Shown: piece after piece, positions 9,149-17,923 of the stretch | Layout: every line of letters starts with the position of its first letter | Position numbering within the stretch: position 1 is the stretch's first letter | Assembly (NCBI RefSeq): GCF_009649735.1 | Contig: NZ_WJNH01000006.1 | Location: 63,469 to 127,468 of the forward strand | Direction of reading: 5' to 3' | DNA length: 64,000 bases | From: Salinibacillus xinjiangensis | Lineage (GTDB): Bacteria > Bacillota > Bacilli > Bacillales > Alkalibacillaceae | Notes under the pieces: model-generated | Told to the model about the DNA's origin: nothing | Seen by the model: the letters and a program-made list of their open reading frames with translations, nothing else | The model's database searches: none | Translations under genes and position numbers: made by a program

Positions 9149-9198
9149 TTCAATGAAGGATTTGCAGGTCTTAATCAACTAGAACTAGAGTAATACGC

Positions 9199-9239
9199 TG
9201 GTGTCAGTATACGATTATCGTTTACTGACACCATTTTTT
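9199..9239 (+). terminator. rho-independent terminator
   Basis: TGGTGTCAGT (9199-9208) pairs with ACTGACACCA (9224-9233), with further pairing in the loop (ACGAT/ATCGT), and is followed by TTTTTT. It ends the small zinc-ribbon gene and borders a convergent gene. Confidence 0.85.
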
Positions 9240-9435
9240 ATAAATAGGCCTCTCTCGCATTTAGTTCACTTAACTGTTGATCAATATGGAATATGACAAA
9301 GTTACATTCATCAACCTCGAATTCGTTCGTGTATTTCACATAATAATCCAAGCACTTAACCGCATGTTTTCTCCATGACACTAATTCATCTATTGAGCAA
9401 TTTTTAATTTGTCGCTTAACTAATTCTCGGTTCAT
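9238..9435 (-). CDS. small hypothetical protein
   Basis: A 65-residue acidic, probably helical protein with no family I recognise. The ATG at 9435 is preceded on the minus strand by AAAAGGATGA at good spacing. The frame is open further upstream to an ATG at 9501, giving 87 residues, but that start has no ribosome site. Its 3' end touches the terminator of the convergent small gene. Confidence 0.5.
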   Translation of the reverse strand: MNRELVKRQIKNCSIDELVSWRKHAVKCLDYYVKYTNEFEVDECNFVIFHIDQQLSELNAREAYL

Positions 9436-9651
9436 TTGAGTCATCCTTTTACGAAACCATTTTCCGTATTCGCTTACCGTAATTGTATCAGTAATTGGCA
9501 TCTATTGGAATTGTTCGACAAGTTCCAGGTGCCAGTATTGACAACTTATGGAATTAAATACAGAATGATAGTTAGTTTGTAATTTTATAAATTGGTGCTT
9601 ATAGTGCTTAGTGGAGTATGTTTATCGTAAATAGAAGAGAGGTTTTACCTG

Positions 9652-10245
9652 ATGACAAGTAATAAAAAGAACCCAAAAGTTGATGAATATATTAGTAAAA
9701 ACGCAAAGTGGAGGGCTGAAACGGAAAAATTGAGAATGATTGCTCTTGATTCTGGATTGGTCGAGGAATTGAAGTGGCATTTACCATGTTACATGTATGA
9801 AGGTAGTAACATCGTTATCATACAGGGGTTTAAAGATTACTGTGCACTTATGTTCTTCAAGGGCGTTTTGTTAAAGGATGACAAAGGTGTTTTAACCAAG
9901 CCTGGGGAGCATTCGCAGTCACAGCGTCAGATTCGGTTCACCAGTGTTCAAGAAATAGACGAGATGGAACCCATTGTGAAGGACTATATTTATGAAGCCA
10001 TTGAAGCTGAGAAAGCCGGGTTGAAAGTAAATGTTCAAAAGAAAAAAGAATTAGATATTCCTGAAGAACTTCAAAATAAATTCGATGAAACACCTGCATT
10101 AAAAACTGCATTTGAGGCATTGACACCAGGACGGCAAAGAGCATACATTATTTATTTTTCCAAAGCCAAACAATCCAAAACTCGAGAGTCTAGGATTGAT
10201 AATTATACGCAGCATATTCTTGATGGAAAGGGATTACATGATTAG
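9652..10245 (+). CDS. ydeI: YdeI/OmpD-associated family protein
   Basis: A 197-residue cytoplasmic protein closely resembling Bacillus subtilis YdeI as I remember it: NPKVDEYISKNAKW at the start, IIQGFKDYCALMFFKGVLL in the DUF1801-type domain, and the C-terminal YdeI signature ALTPGRQRAYIIYFSKAKQS with RESRI. The first two thirds form the DUF1801 fold and the last third the YdeI/OmpD-associated helical segment. No enzymatic activity is established for the family. GAGAGG lies ahead of the ATG. The gene stands alone. Confidence 0.85.
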   Translation: MTSNKKNPKVDEYISKNAKWRAETEKLRMIALDSGLVEELKWHLPCYMYEGSNIVIIQGFKDYCALMFFKGVLLKDDKGVLTKPGEHSQSQRQIRFTSVQEIDEMEPIVKDYIYEAIEAEKAGLKVNVQKKKELDIPEELQNKFDETPALKTAFEALTPGRQRAYIIYFSKAKQSKTRESRIDNYTQHILDGKGLHD

Positions 10246-10402
10246 AATCATTGCCTGTACAAATGCTTCTAATATGACATCAATGTAGTAAGGAAGTAAT
10301 TGTATTTATTTTACAAATTTTAAATAAAATTATCCGAAAATTGTGTTAATATAAAAATGTGAAATTCATAATTGCCATTCACGGCGTATTGGAGGTGTAT
10401 CT

Positions 10403-10888
10403 ATGAGCTATGAAATTGTAACATTACCAGCTTATCGGGCTGTAGGCTTAAAATGGGAGGGAACATTCTCTGAGATTGTACCAAATTTAAAAAACGTCAT
10501 TAAACAAATGCAAGCGCGTGCCCATGAGTTAAAGCATAAGCTCAATCCTAATATTTTGTTAGGTCTTTCTTATCATATCATTGAAGATGGCTTTGTGCAT
10601 TATTCGGTGTATGAAGTGAGTAAAGAGCAGGAAATTCCTGATGGGATGATTGAAATACATGTTCCTGAATGGACGTATGTAAAGACGACACACAACCAAG
10701 GTGAGGACATAGCCAAGACATATACGGATTTACATAAATGGTTGTTTGATAGTGATTATACCGCTTATAGAGAGGCGGGGGTAGATTACTATGATCCTTA
10801 TATGCCAATCAAACATGAGCACTATCAAGTCGGCTATAATTCGGATGACCCACAATTCGATATCTTTATACCGATTGTGAAAAAATAA
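10403..10888 (+). CDS. GyrI-like effector-binding domain protein
   Basis: A 161-residue stand-alone copy of the GyrI-like or BmrR-type ligand-binding fold, with the typical opening YEIVTLPAYRAVGLKWEG, the central HYSVYEVSK and the closing FDIFIPIVKK. Such domains bind small hydrophobic or cationic molecules and, when free-standing, act as ligand sinks or hydrolases; no DNA-binding part is present. GGAGGTG precedes the ATG. A second, divergent copy follows 21 bases downstream, so the two are probably co-transcribed. Confidence 0.75.
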   Translation: MSYEIVTLPAYRAVGLKWEGTFSEIVPNLKNVIKQMQARAHELKHKLNPNILLGLSYHIIEDGFVHYSVYEVSKEQEIPDGMIEIHVPEWTYVKTTHNQGEDIAKTYTDLHKWLFDSDYTAYREAGVDYYDPYMPIKHEHYQVGYNSDDPQFDIFIPIVKK

Positions 10889-10909
10889 TGTAATTAAGGA
10901 GATGGAGGT

Positions 10910-11392
10910 ATGGATTACAAAATTGTAAAAAAGGAAGGCTTTAGGGTTATCGGGAAAGAGATTCGAACATCAACGAAGAATGATGAAAACTTTAAACATA
11001 TTCCTCAATTTTGGGAAGAGTGTAATGAAAATGGAACAGCGGACAAACTAAGTGAATATGCGGGTGACTTGGGGTTATTAGGAATTTGTATGGAGTTTGA
11101 TCCAGAAAACGAAGAATTTACATATGTAATCGGCATCGAAAAACCAGAACAAAATCCAATGGAAGGACTAGTAGAAAAAGAAATTCAAGGTGCGACCTGG
11201 GCGGTTTTTGAAGCGGTTGGTCCAATGCCTGGTGCCATTCAAAAAGTATGGGAGGGCATATTTACGGAATGGTTTCCATCAACAGGCTATGCGCACGCTG
11301 ATGCACCAGAATTTGAAGTGTATCCATCTGGTAATCCATATGATGAAGATTATCGGAGTGAGGTATGGATACCGATAGTAGACGATAAATAA
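10910..11392 (+). CDS. GyrI-like effector-binding domain protein, second copy
   Basis: A 160-residue relative of the preceding gene, beginning DYKIVKKEGFRVIGKEIRTS and ending YRSEVWIPIVDDK. The layout matches the integron-associated effector-binding type with TWAVFEAVGPMPGAIQKVW in the second repeat. The pair probably arose by old duplication; sequence identity is low. A good GGAGATGGAGG site lies before the ATG. Confidence 0.75.
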   Translation: MDYKIVKKEGFRVIGKEIRTSTKNDENFKHIPQFWEECNENGTADKLSEYAGDLGLLGICMEFDPENEEFTYVIGIEKPEQNPMEGLVEKEIQGATWAVFEAVGPMPGAIQKVWEGIFTEWFPSTGYAHADAPEFEVYPSGNPYDEDYRSEVWIPIVDDK

Positions 11393-11416
11393 AATCTCTG
11401 AGACTTTTAACTTTTT

Positions 11417-11448
11417 TAGGGCAGTCGTATGTGCTGTCTTTTTTACTT
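11417..11448 (+). terminator. weak rho-independent terminator
   Basis: AGGGCAG and GCTGTCT pair around TCGTATGT with one G-U pair and are followed by TTTTTT. It lies 25 bases after the second GyrI-like gene. Confidence 0.55.
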
Positions 11449-11487
11449 ACAAGGATAAAAATAGAGTTCATTGAGGAGGAAGTAAAA

Positions 11488-11580
11488 ATTGAAACCTATA
11501 ATTTCACGGATCTTGATGGAACACAGCCAGATTGGGGAGAGCATTACAAAAAGAAATACGGACCTGTTTCAGTAAGATAG
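11488..11580 (+). pseudogene. possible 5' gene remnant
   Basis: After a strong GAGGAGG site, one frame reads ETYNFTDLDGTQPDWGEHY and a few more residues before a stop at 11578. The composition looks like genuine protein, but the only initiation codon in that frame would be ATT at 11488. A TTG at 11489 opens a different, less protein-like frame of 28 codons. I read it as the first few codons of a lost gene; the family is unknown. Confidence 0.3.
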
Positions 11581-11596
11581 TTAGGTGGATAAAAGT

Positions 11597-12001
11597 ATGT
11601 TTCATGAAGAAAATTGTCCATTTTGTCATACGGACAAAGATAAGGACCAGAATATCATATTTGAAAACGAAACCTGTTACTTCCTACAACATAATAAAGA
11701 ACAAGATGTGTTAGAGGGGTGTGGGGTGATTGTGCCTAAAAAACATCACGCAAATGCCTTTGAGTTAACGAAAGAAGAATGGAACGATACATATGAACTC
11801 TTACAAAGTCCAAAAGGGTACTTAGAACAAGAGTTTTCTCCTGATGGTTATACACTTGGTTGGAAAGTTGGGGAAGTTTCTAACCAGTTTATTTTCCATA
11901 GTCGTTTTTACGTAATCCCAAGATATGACGACGAACCATTAGCAGGCAAAGGAGTTCGTTATTGGTTAAAGCACCCTGAAAATAAGAGGATAAAGGAATA
12001 A
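11597..12001 (+). CDS. HIT-family protein with degenerate histidine triad
   Basis: A 134-residue protein of the HIT superfamily (nucleotide hydrolases and transferases). It begins with a zinc-type pair CPFCH, has the core GCGVIVPKKHHANAF, DGYTLGWKVGE and the C-terminal tail PLAGKGVRYWLKHPENKR. The active-site strand normally reads HxHxH; here it reads FHSRFYVIPRY, keeping only the first histidine while the second is Arg and the third Tyr. Nucleotidyl transfer is therefore unlikely, though nucleotide binding may remain. ATG 11597 has AGGTGG at good spacing; a GTG at 11585 overlaps that site. Confidence 0.85.
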   Translation: MFHEENCPFCHTDKDKDQNIIFENETCYFLQHNKEQDVLEGCGVIVPKKHHANAFELTKEEWNDTYELLQSPKGYLEQEFSPDGYTLGWKVGEVSNQFIFHSRFYVIPRYDDEPLAGKGVRYWLKHPENKRIKE

Positions 12002-12033
12002 GGTGAACAAAAAGAGTATTTGACAGAGTAAAT

Positions 12034-12063
12034 GCATGGTTTCATTTGAAATACCATGCTTTT
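12034..12063 (+). terminator. terminator of the HIT gene
   Basis: GCATGGT (12034-12040) and ACCATGC (12053-12059) pair, with additional ATTTCA/TGAAAT-like pairing inside, and TTTT follows. Confidence 0.65.
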
Positions 12064-12082
12064 GGCTTTTAATATATTTTAT

Positions 12083-12222
12083 TTATCCTCACGCAATATA
12101 TAGTTATTTCCATCTTGGTCCTTAAATTGGCACATGGTACCAAAAGGCATTCTTTGCATTTCATCTACCTCTACTCCGTTTTCCTTCAAATTAGGAATAC
12201 CCATTTTAAAAGATAAAATTTT
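12083..12222 (-). pseudogene. VOC/glyoxalase-family 3' remnant
   Basis: On the minus strand a frame bounded by a stop at 12223 reads MGIPNLKENGVEVDEMQRMP and then PFGTMCQFKDQDGNNYILRED before a natural stop at 12083. This is the typical last beta-strand unit of vicinal-oxygen-chelate (glyoxalase/bleomycin-resistance) proteins, where the sequence ends FxDPDGN. The first two thirds of the gene are missing. It is a decayed fragment lying between the HIT gene and the sigma factor gene. Confidence 0.65.
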
Positions 12223-12295
12223 TTATTCTAAACTGCCATAAACCAACTTCATTCACGTCTAATAATTGAGTAGCAAAAACCGGGGGAATTTCGAC

Positions 12296-12808
12296 ATGTC
12301 GAAGAGTGATATCGTTTCAGAATGGTTTCATCAATATAGCCATGATGTCTATGATTTTTTAGTCTATTACACAGGAAACAGGGATGTTGAAGATTTGGTT
12401 CAAGAGGTTTTCATTAAAGCCATCAAAGGGTTGAAAACCTTTAAGCAGCAATCCAGTCCGAAAACATGGCTGTTTAGTATAGCACGAAATGTGGCAATCG
12501 ATGATGCAAGAAAAAGAAATAGGAAAAAGCTAGTTTTAACATCGGAACTTGATGACATGTTAAAGGTTGATCAAGACCAAATGCCAGAAAATCTAATAGA
12601 TCTGAATGAAAAACGTAAGGAGCTTTATATAGCCATACATTCATTAAAACCAAATTATCGAGATGCAGTGGTATTAAGAGGATTAAAGGAGTTATCGGTT
12701 GCCGAAACAGCTGCGGTATTAGACTGGAAGGAAGAGAAGGTTAGAACTACGTATTACCGAGCGTTAAAGGCTCTTCGGAAAAAACGAGGAGGTGTTGAAG
12801 ATGAGTAA
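12296..12808 (+). CDS. ECF-type RNA polymerase sigma factor
   Basis: A 170-residue extracytoplasmic-function sigma factor. Region 2 includes DVYDFLVYYTGNRDVEDLVQ and TWLFSIARNVAIDDARKR; region 4 includes YRDAVVLRGLKELSVAETA and an HTH ending VRTTYYRALKALRKK. ATG 12296 is chosen because GGGGGAA lies 8 bases ahead; a TTG at 12266 in frame lacks a site. The stop overlaps the start of the next gene by eight bases, the usual arrangement of a sigma factor with its membrane anti-sigma. Confidence 0.9.
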   Translation: MSKSDIVSEWFHQYSHDVYDFLVYYTGNRDVEDLVQEVFIKAIKGLKTFKQQSSPKTWLFSIARNVAIDDARKRNRKKLVLTSELDDMLKVDQDQMPENLIDLNEKRKELYIAIHSLKPNYRDAVVLRGLKELSVAETAAVLDWKEEKVRTTYYRALKALRKKRGGVEDE

Positions 12809-14084
12809 CCATGATGATTTTGAACAACTGGAACGTGAATTGAGGCAATTTCCTAAGAACGAATTGAGAGAGAAGGACTTTCAGGAAATTCATCAAAATG
12901 TAGTGGAATTTGCTAATCAGTATGAAAAGCTAGAAGGAAAAAATAGATGGATGAAACGGATAGTTGGTGGGATCGGTTCTATTGCGGCTGTTCTAATATT
13001 CACCTTTATCACTATTAGCCTAGTGAGTGAGGATGGCCAAACAGCCAAGGAACATGGCCAAAACGAAACCCGGATGGATAAATCTGGTGAAAAGCAAAAT
13101 AACGAAGACCAAACAATAGAGCCTTCCATGGACCCACGAATTGCAACTATTAAGGAAACATTGAGTGATTTTGAGCTTCCAGAAAAAGGGCGAATGAACC
13201 CTGAAGAGGCACAAGAGCATATTCAAGGCTATACAAATGCTGATGATTTAATTGTCTATGAAAATGGTTTTGTCATAAATGAAAAGAAAAAGAGGGTTAC
13301 AAGTGTAATTCACTTCGATGGTCCGAATCAATCACCAGTACCCAAAGGAACCCAAGCATTGGCGTTTTTTAAAACGTTAGTCGGTGCAGACTTGTCAGAA
13401 CACGCTGTATTAAATGGTAGCGTAAGTATAGGCGAAGATATTCCAGAGATAGACGATGACATTCGTCGCTATATGGAGGACTATGCGAAAACCTACAATT
13501 CAAATCACAATGCAGTCGGTGGATGGCATGATATTGAATCGAATATGGAGCGAGATTTAAGCCTTATTGAACGGGTTGAAAAACCACTCAAAAACTATAA
13601 AGTATTGTCAGATTGGTTACAAGAGGCCAAATCCCATTACCTAAAAGCACAAGAATTAGGGATTGAAAACTGGGAAGCGGCTTACAACGAATATCGCAAG
13701 GCCACACACATGTTTAACGATTTAGCTAACGCTTTACAAAGCAATCACAAAATGGAGAATCCGCTTATTCAATACAAAGTGGGAAGAACCGACGAGATCA
13801 CGCTAGAGTCATTCGTTACCACTACAGCGGAAAACCTTCAACCTGATTCTGAGTATCTTTCCAATCAATCGAAGGAAACGGCCATTTTCACACTTGCACA
13901 TTCTACAATTCGTTATATAAACAATTTCCATGAGGATGTTCAGAGGCTTGGAATGACGGAGGATTTTGATGAATGGAGGCAAATTTCTGAGGATATCGTG
14001 AGGAGTGGGGGCAAAGGAGAGGAGTTTCAGGAACTAATGAAAAAATTTGAAGCTAAGGTTAAGGATATTTCTGCTTCGATGTAA
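12801..14084 (+). CDS. membrane anti-sigma factor (putative), large extracellular domain
   Basis: A 427-residue protein with one hydrophobic segment at about residues 52-75 (IGSIAAVLIFTFITISLV), a short cytoplasmic N-terminal part of about 50 residues and a long external part. Gene order, overlap with the sigma gene and topology make it the likely anti-sigma factor. The N-terminal part shows no HxxxCxxC zinc motif, so it is not a ZAS-type anti-sigma. The outer 350 residues match nothing I recognise; they are helical and acidic and could sense the envelope signal. GAGGAGGTG precedes ATG 12801. Confidence 0.7.
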   Translation: MSNHDDFEQLERELRQFPKNELREKDFQEIHQNVVEFANQYEKLEGKNRWMKRIVGGIGSIAAVLIFTFITISLVSEDGQTAKEHGQNETRMDKSGEKQNNEDQTIEPSMDPRIATIKETLSDFELPEKGRMNPEEAQEHIQGYTNADDLIVYENGFVINEKKKRVTSVIHFDGPNQSPVPKGTQALAFFKTLVGADLSEHAVLNGSVSIGEDIPEIDDDIRRYMEDYAKTYNSNHNAVGGWHDIESNMERDLSLIERVEKPLKNYKVLSDWLQEAKSHYLKAQELGIENWEAAYNEYRKATHMFNDLANALQSNHKMENPLIQYKVGRTDEITLESFVTTTAENLQPDSEYLSNQSKETAIFTLAHSTIRYINNFHEDVQRLGMTEDFDEWRQISEDIVRSGGKGEEFQELMKKFEAKVKDISASM

Positions 14085-14150
14085 AAATGTGAAATCCTTG
14101 TTTAGGGCTTGGCCATGTTAGAATAAGGGTACTAGAATCGGGGGATCTAT

Positions 14151-14714
14151 TTGAAAAAAATTCTTGTTATTACATTCTCAATTATTGCTACAATCGCCAT
14201 TTGTTTCTTTTCCGTTCAATATATCATAGGAGCACTTTCTGGTCTCAATGAAAGTGCAACTGAAAATGGTCGTACAATAGTGACGAAAAAAAGCCAAGCG
14301 TTACAGGCTGAGGAAAAAAGGATAGAAGACAAAGCAAGATTGCAAGAGGCTTTAGATCAAATAAATGAAGATTATCTCCAGCTAAAGCTAGATGAAAGTC
14401 CATCTGAAATGAAAGTGATTGATGTACTCCATGAAATGGTCCATCAGAAGGTTAAAGCTGAGAAAAAATGGGGTCAGATTCCAATGCACCCTAAAACCAT
14501 AGAGCAAGTGAATAAGGTTATTGAGCAAGGTAATTTTGAACGTAAAACGGAGTTATTGGATATGGTTGAAAAATGGGAGGATGGAAATTTTTCAACAGCT
14601 GATGAGGATCACAACTTTCTATGGTCCATAAAGGAGGGTAATGTCGGTAAGGCCTACGGTATCTTATCCCTACAAGAAGAAATAAAATACATCCACGACC
14701 ATTTTATCGACTAA
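14151..14714 (+). CDS. DUF6241-like membrane-anchored protein
   Basis: A 187-residue protein with an N-terminal hydrophobic anchor (residues 3-30) and an external helical domain with VIDVLHEMVHQKVKAEKKWG, which I associate with DUF6241; I am only moderately sure of the family. It starts with TTG behind CGGGGGA. It follows the sigma/anti-sigma pair by 66 bases on the same strand and may belong to the same regulon. Function unknown. Confidence 0.6.
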   Translation: MKKILVITFSIIATIAICFFSVQYIIGALSGLNESATENGRTIVTKKSQALQAEEKRIEDKARLQEALDQINEDYLQLKLDESPSEMKVIDVLHEMVHQKVKAEKKWGQIPMHPKTIEQVNKVIEQGNFERKTELLDMVEKWEDGNFSTADEDHNFLWSIKEGNVGKAYGILSLQEEIKYIHDHFID

Positions 14715-14716
14715 CC

Positions 14717-14788
14717 GGGTCGGGGGGACAGGTCCCGCGTCCCATCGGTAAAGGATTCCTGGGACAGTGGACCTGTCCCTCCGTCCCA
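14717..14788. repeat. GGGAC-family doublet
   Basis: Left half GGGTCGGGGGGACAGGTCCC with GCGTCCCA, a 15-base spacer, and right half TGGGACAGTGGACCTGTCCC with TCCGTCCCA. It begins three bases after the stop of the preceding gene and lies upstream of fbp. Confidence 0.85.
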
Positions 14789-14861
14789 ACTTTAAAAATA
14801 TTGTTATCAGTTATATAATGGAAATAGGTTTAATAGATACATATGGTTCATTTCAAGGGGG

Positions 14862-16802
14862 ATGCTTAATTTGAATACGAAGTTCTTAGATTTATTAGCT
14901 CAAAGATATGATTCTGAAGAAAAAGTAGTCAAGGAAATTATTAATCTAGAAGCTATCCTCCATTTACCCAAGGGGACGGAGCATTTTGTAAGCGATTTAC
15001 ATGGGGAGTACCAGGCTTTTCAGCATGTTTTAAGAAATGGTTCAGGCAAAGTAAAAGAGAAAATCAGAGACCTTTTTACGGATGTGTTATCGGAAGAGGA
15101 AATTAATGAATTTGCGACATTGGTGTATTATCCGGAAGAAAAACTACAATTGATTAAGAATAATTTTGGCAATAAAGAGGAGTTGCTCGAGTGGTATAAG
15201 GAAATTATTGAACATTTAATTAAGCTTGTTTCGTATTCTTCCTCTAAATATACAAGGTCAAAATTACGGAAAGCATTGCCTCAACAGTTTGTGTATATCA
15301 TCGAGGAGCTACTGTACAAAACGGACGAGTATACCAATAAGAAGCCCTATTATGCCAAAATCATTCAGCAAGTTATTTCCCTCAATCAGGCGGATAAGCT
15401 CATCATCGGCCTTGCATATACGACGCAAAGATTGGTAGTTGACCACCTTCATGTCGTGGGAGATATTTATGACCGTGGACCTGAGCCGGATAAAATTATG
15501 GATACACTTATCAATTATCATTCTGTTGATATTCAGTGGGGGAACCATGACGTCCTATGGATCGGTGCATATGCAGGGTCAAAGGTGTGTCTAGCTAATA
15601 TCATTCGCATCTGTGCGCGTTATGATAATTTGGATATTATTGAGGATGTTTATGGAATCAATCTGAGACCTCTTCTAAATCTTGCGGAGAAATATTATGG
15701 GGACAATCCAGCTTTTCGTCCCAAGCGTCTTTCTGATAAAAAGTTATCTGAACATGAACAAGTGCAAATTACGAAAATTCATCAGGCTATTTCCATGATC
15801 CAGTTTAAGCTAGAAAGTCCGATTATTAAAAGGCGTCCATACTTTAATATGTCAGAAAGGCTTTTGCTTGAAAAGATTGATTATGACCGAAACGAAATAA
15901 CCATTCAGGGAAAAACATATCCATTGGACAATACCTGCTTTGCAACGGTGAATCCAAACCAGCCAGATGAATTATTAGAGGAAGAAAAACAAGTGATGGA
16001 CAAGCTCTTATTTTCTGTCCAACATTCAGAAAAACTAGCCCGACATATGAAGTTTCTAATGAAAAAAGGGAGCCTGTACTTGAAATATAACGGAAACCTA
16101 TTAATTCACGGCTGTATTCCGATTGATGAAAACGGCAATATGGAGAAAATGACAATTGATAATAAAACCTATGCGGGCCGGGAGCTACTGGATATTTTTG
16201 AGCATTATTTACGACATGCTTTTGCGCACCCAGAGGAAACGGATGACCTAGCAACCGATATGGTCTGGTATTTATGGACAGGGGAATATTCATCACTTTT
16301 CGGAAAAAGGGCGATGACAACCTTTGAGCGATATTTCATTAAGGACAAGGAAACCCATAAAGAAAAAAAGAACCCATACTATTATTTACGTGAAAATGAG
16401 GACATGTGCAGGAAAATGTTAACGGAATTTGACCTCGATCCTGATCAAGGTCACATCATCAATGGTCATACACCTGTTAAGGAAATTGACGGTGAAAATC
16501 CAATTAAAGCAAATGGGAAAATGGTCGTCATTGACGGTGGCTTTTCCAAGGCATATCAGTCTACAACAGGGATAGCGGGCTATACATTATTGTATAATTC
16601 CTATGGTATGCAGCTGGTTGCACACCAGCAATTTAATTCCAAAGAAGATGTTTTACTAAACGGGATGGATGTCTTATCGGTAAAACGATTAGTAGACAAA
16701 GAACTGGAGCGAAAAAAAGTTTTAGAAACCAATATTGGAGAAGAAATCTTACAGGAAATCACTATCTTAAAAAGCCTAATGGAATATCGTTACATGAAGT
16801 AA
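14862..16802 (+). CDS. fbp: class III fructose-1,6-bisphosphatase
   Basis: A 646-residue Firmicutes-specific fructose-1,6-bisphosphatase, the gluconeogenic enzyme hydrolysing fructose-1,6-bisphosphate to fructose-6-phosphate. It has a metallophosphoesterase core: [18 protein letters not shown] near the N-terminus, [26 protein letters not shown], and near the C-terminus [10 protein letters not shown] and [11 protein letters not shown]. It is very similar over its whole length to Bacillus subtilis Fbp as I recall it. ATG 14862 directly abuts the AAGGGGG site; TTG 14871 has better spacing and may be the true start. It is monocistronic, flanked on both sides by GGGAC doublets. Confidence 0.95.
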   Translation: MLNLNTKFLDLLAQRYDSEEKVVKEIINLEAILHLPKGTEHFVSDLHGEYQAFQHVLRNGSGKVKEKIRDLFTDVLSEEEINEFATLVYYPEEKLQLIKNNFGNKEELLEWYKEIIEHLIKLVSYSSSKYTRSKLRKALPQQFVYIIEELLYKTDEYTNKKPYYAKIIQQVISLNQADKLIIGLAYTTQRLVVDHLHVVGDIYDRGPEPDKIMDTLINYHSVDIQWGNHDVLWIGAYAGSKVCLANIIRICARYDNLDIIEDVYGINLRPLLNLAEKYYGDNPAFRPKRLSDKKLSEHEQVQITKIHQAISMIQFKLESPIIKRRPYFNMSERLLLEKIDYDRNEITIQGKTYPLDNTCFATVNPNQPDELLEEEKQVMDKLLFSVQHSEKLARHMKFLMKKGSLYLKYNGNLLIHGCIPIDENGNMEKMTIDNKTYAGRELLDIFEHYLRHAFAHPEETDDLATDMVWYLWTGEYSSLFGKRAMTTFERYFIKDKETHKEKKNPYYYLRENEDMCRKMLTEFDLDPDQGHIINGHTPVKEIDGENPIKANGKMVVIDGGFSKAYQSTTGIAGYTLLYNSYGMQLVAHQQFNSKEDVLLNGMDVLSVKRLVDKELERKKVLETNIGEEILQEITILKSLMEYRYMK

Positions 16803-16805
16803 GAA

Positions 16806-16880
16806 GTGGGTCGAGGGGACAGGTCCCTTGACCCACTTTATCAACATTTTTGGGACGATGAACCTGTCCCACCGTCCCAT
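16806..16880. repeat. GGGAC-family doublet
   Basis: AGTGGGTCGAGGGGACAGGT with CCCTTGACCCACT faces TGGGACGATGAACCTGTCCC with ACCGTCCCA. It fills the space between the stop codons of fbp and the convergent aldo/keto reductase gene. It is nearly identical, including the spacer, to the copy at 17790-17855. Confidence 0.85.
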
Positions 16881-16881
16881 T

Positions 16882-17724
16882 TTAAAATTCTTCATAGACA
16901 GCTGGGTCTTGGTCATTAATCCTTCCGTCTGGACGAGTTAGCTCGGCAATGATATTCATTTCTGTATCATTTAAAGAAAAATCGAAAATTGAAATATTTT
17001 CTAGTTGGCGTTTAGGGGATGCGGATTTAGGAATCGGAATTGCACCAAGCTGATAATGCCAACGTAATATGATTTGTGGAACAGACTTCTTATGGTCATC
17101 AGCAATCTTTTTAATGGTTTTATTTTCAAAAACATCATTCGCTCTTGCTAATGGACTCCAGGATTCCGTTGTAACATTATTTTCTTTGTGCCATTTTAAT
17201 TGTTGATCTTGGTTGAAAAAGGGGTGTAATTCAATCTGATTTATACTAGGCTTTACCCCTGTTTCTTCTTCAAGTCGCTCTATATGTTCGGGTAAGAAAT
17301 TACACACTCCAATAGAGCGAATGAGTCCCCATTTTTTTGCATCAATTAGTGATTGCCAAGCTTCTACATACTGGTCTTGTATGGGGTTTGGCCAATGAAT
17401 AAGGTATAAATCATAGTAGTCGAGATTTGCGCGATATAAGGATTCCTGAATGGTTTTCACGGCCTTTTGATATGTGTGATAGCGTCCTGGTAACTTAGAT
17501 GTAATCCGTAACTCCTGTCTTGGGACTGTGCTACGTCGAATTGCTTCCCCTACAGTACCTTCGTTTTCATAATTATAAGCTGTATCAATGAGTCGATAAC
17601 CAATATCTATTGCACTTGATATAGCCGCTGCGCCTTCACTTCCATTCAGATTATATGTACCAAAACCTATAGATGGTATTGTAATTTCATCATTTAGTGT
17701 GATTTGTGGTATGGCTTTGCTCAT
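16882..17724 (-). CDS. aldo/keto reductase (YtbE/YvgN type)
   Basis: A 280-residue NADPH-dependent aldo/keto reductase with TIM-barrel layout. Catalytic residues are visible: Asp and Tyr in YRLIDTAYNYENE, Lys in ITSKLPG, His in LYLIHWPNP. NADPH-site residues appear in IPIPKSASPKRQLEN. The ATG at 17724 is chosen because TAGGAGTG is 8 bases upstream; GTG 17733 overlaps that site. The gene is bracketed by two nearly identical direct GGGAC doublets. Confidence 0.9.
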   Translation of the reverse strand: MSKAIPQITLNDEITIPSIGFGTYNLNGSEGAAAISSAIDIGYRLIDTAYNYENEGTVGEAIRRSTVPRQELRITSKLPGRYHTYQKAVKTIQESLYRANLDYYDLYLIHWPNPIQDQYVEAWQSLIDAKKWGLIRSIGVCNFLPEHIERLEEETGVKPSINQIELHPFFNQDQQLKWHKENNVTTESWSPLARANDVFENKTIKKIADDHKKSVPQIILRWHYQLGAIPIPKSASPKRQLENISIFDFSLNDTEMNIIAELTRPDGRINDQDPAVYEEF

Positions 17725-17789
17725 AATCGACACTCCTATTTTTAAAAATTTTTAGATAATATATGATTAGATTACCACTAAAATAAACT

Positions 17790-17855
17790 TGGGTCGAGGG
17801 GACAGGTCCCTTGACTCAATTCTTCATCATTTTTGGGACGATGAACTCGTCCCAT
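17790..17855. repeat. GGGAC-family doublet
   Basis: TGGGTCGAGGGGACAGGTCC with CTTGACTCA, then a spacer ending CATCATTTT and TGGGACGATGAACTCGTCCC. It matches the copy at 16806-16880 in the same orientation, so the two form direct repeats around the aldo/keto reductase gene. Confidence 0.8.
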
Positions 17856-17923
17856 CCTTGTAAACTTATCCAATAAATGTTAAAAATGAAAGTACAAATG
17901 TTCTGAAGGGATGGAAGGTAACA

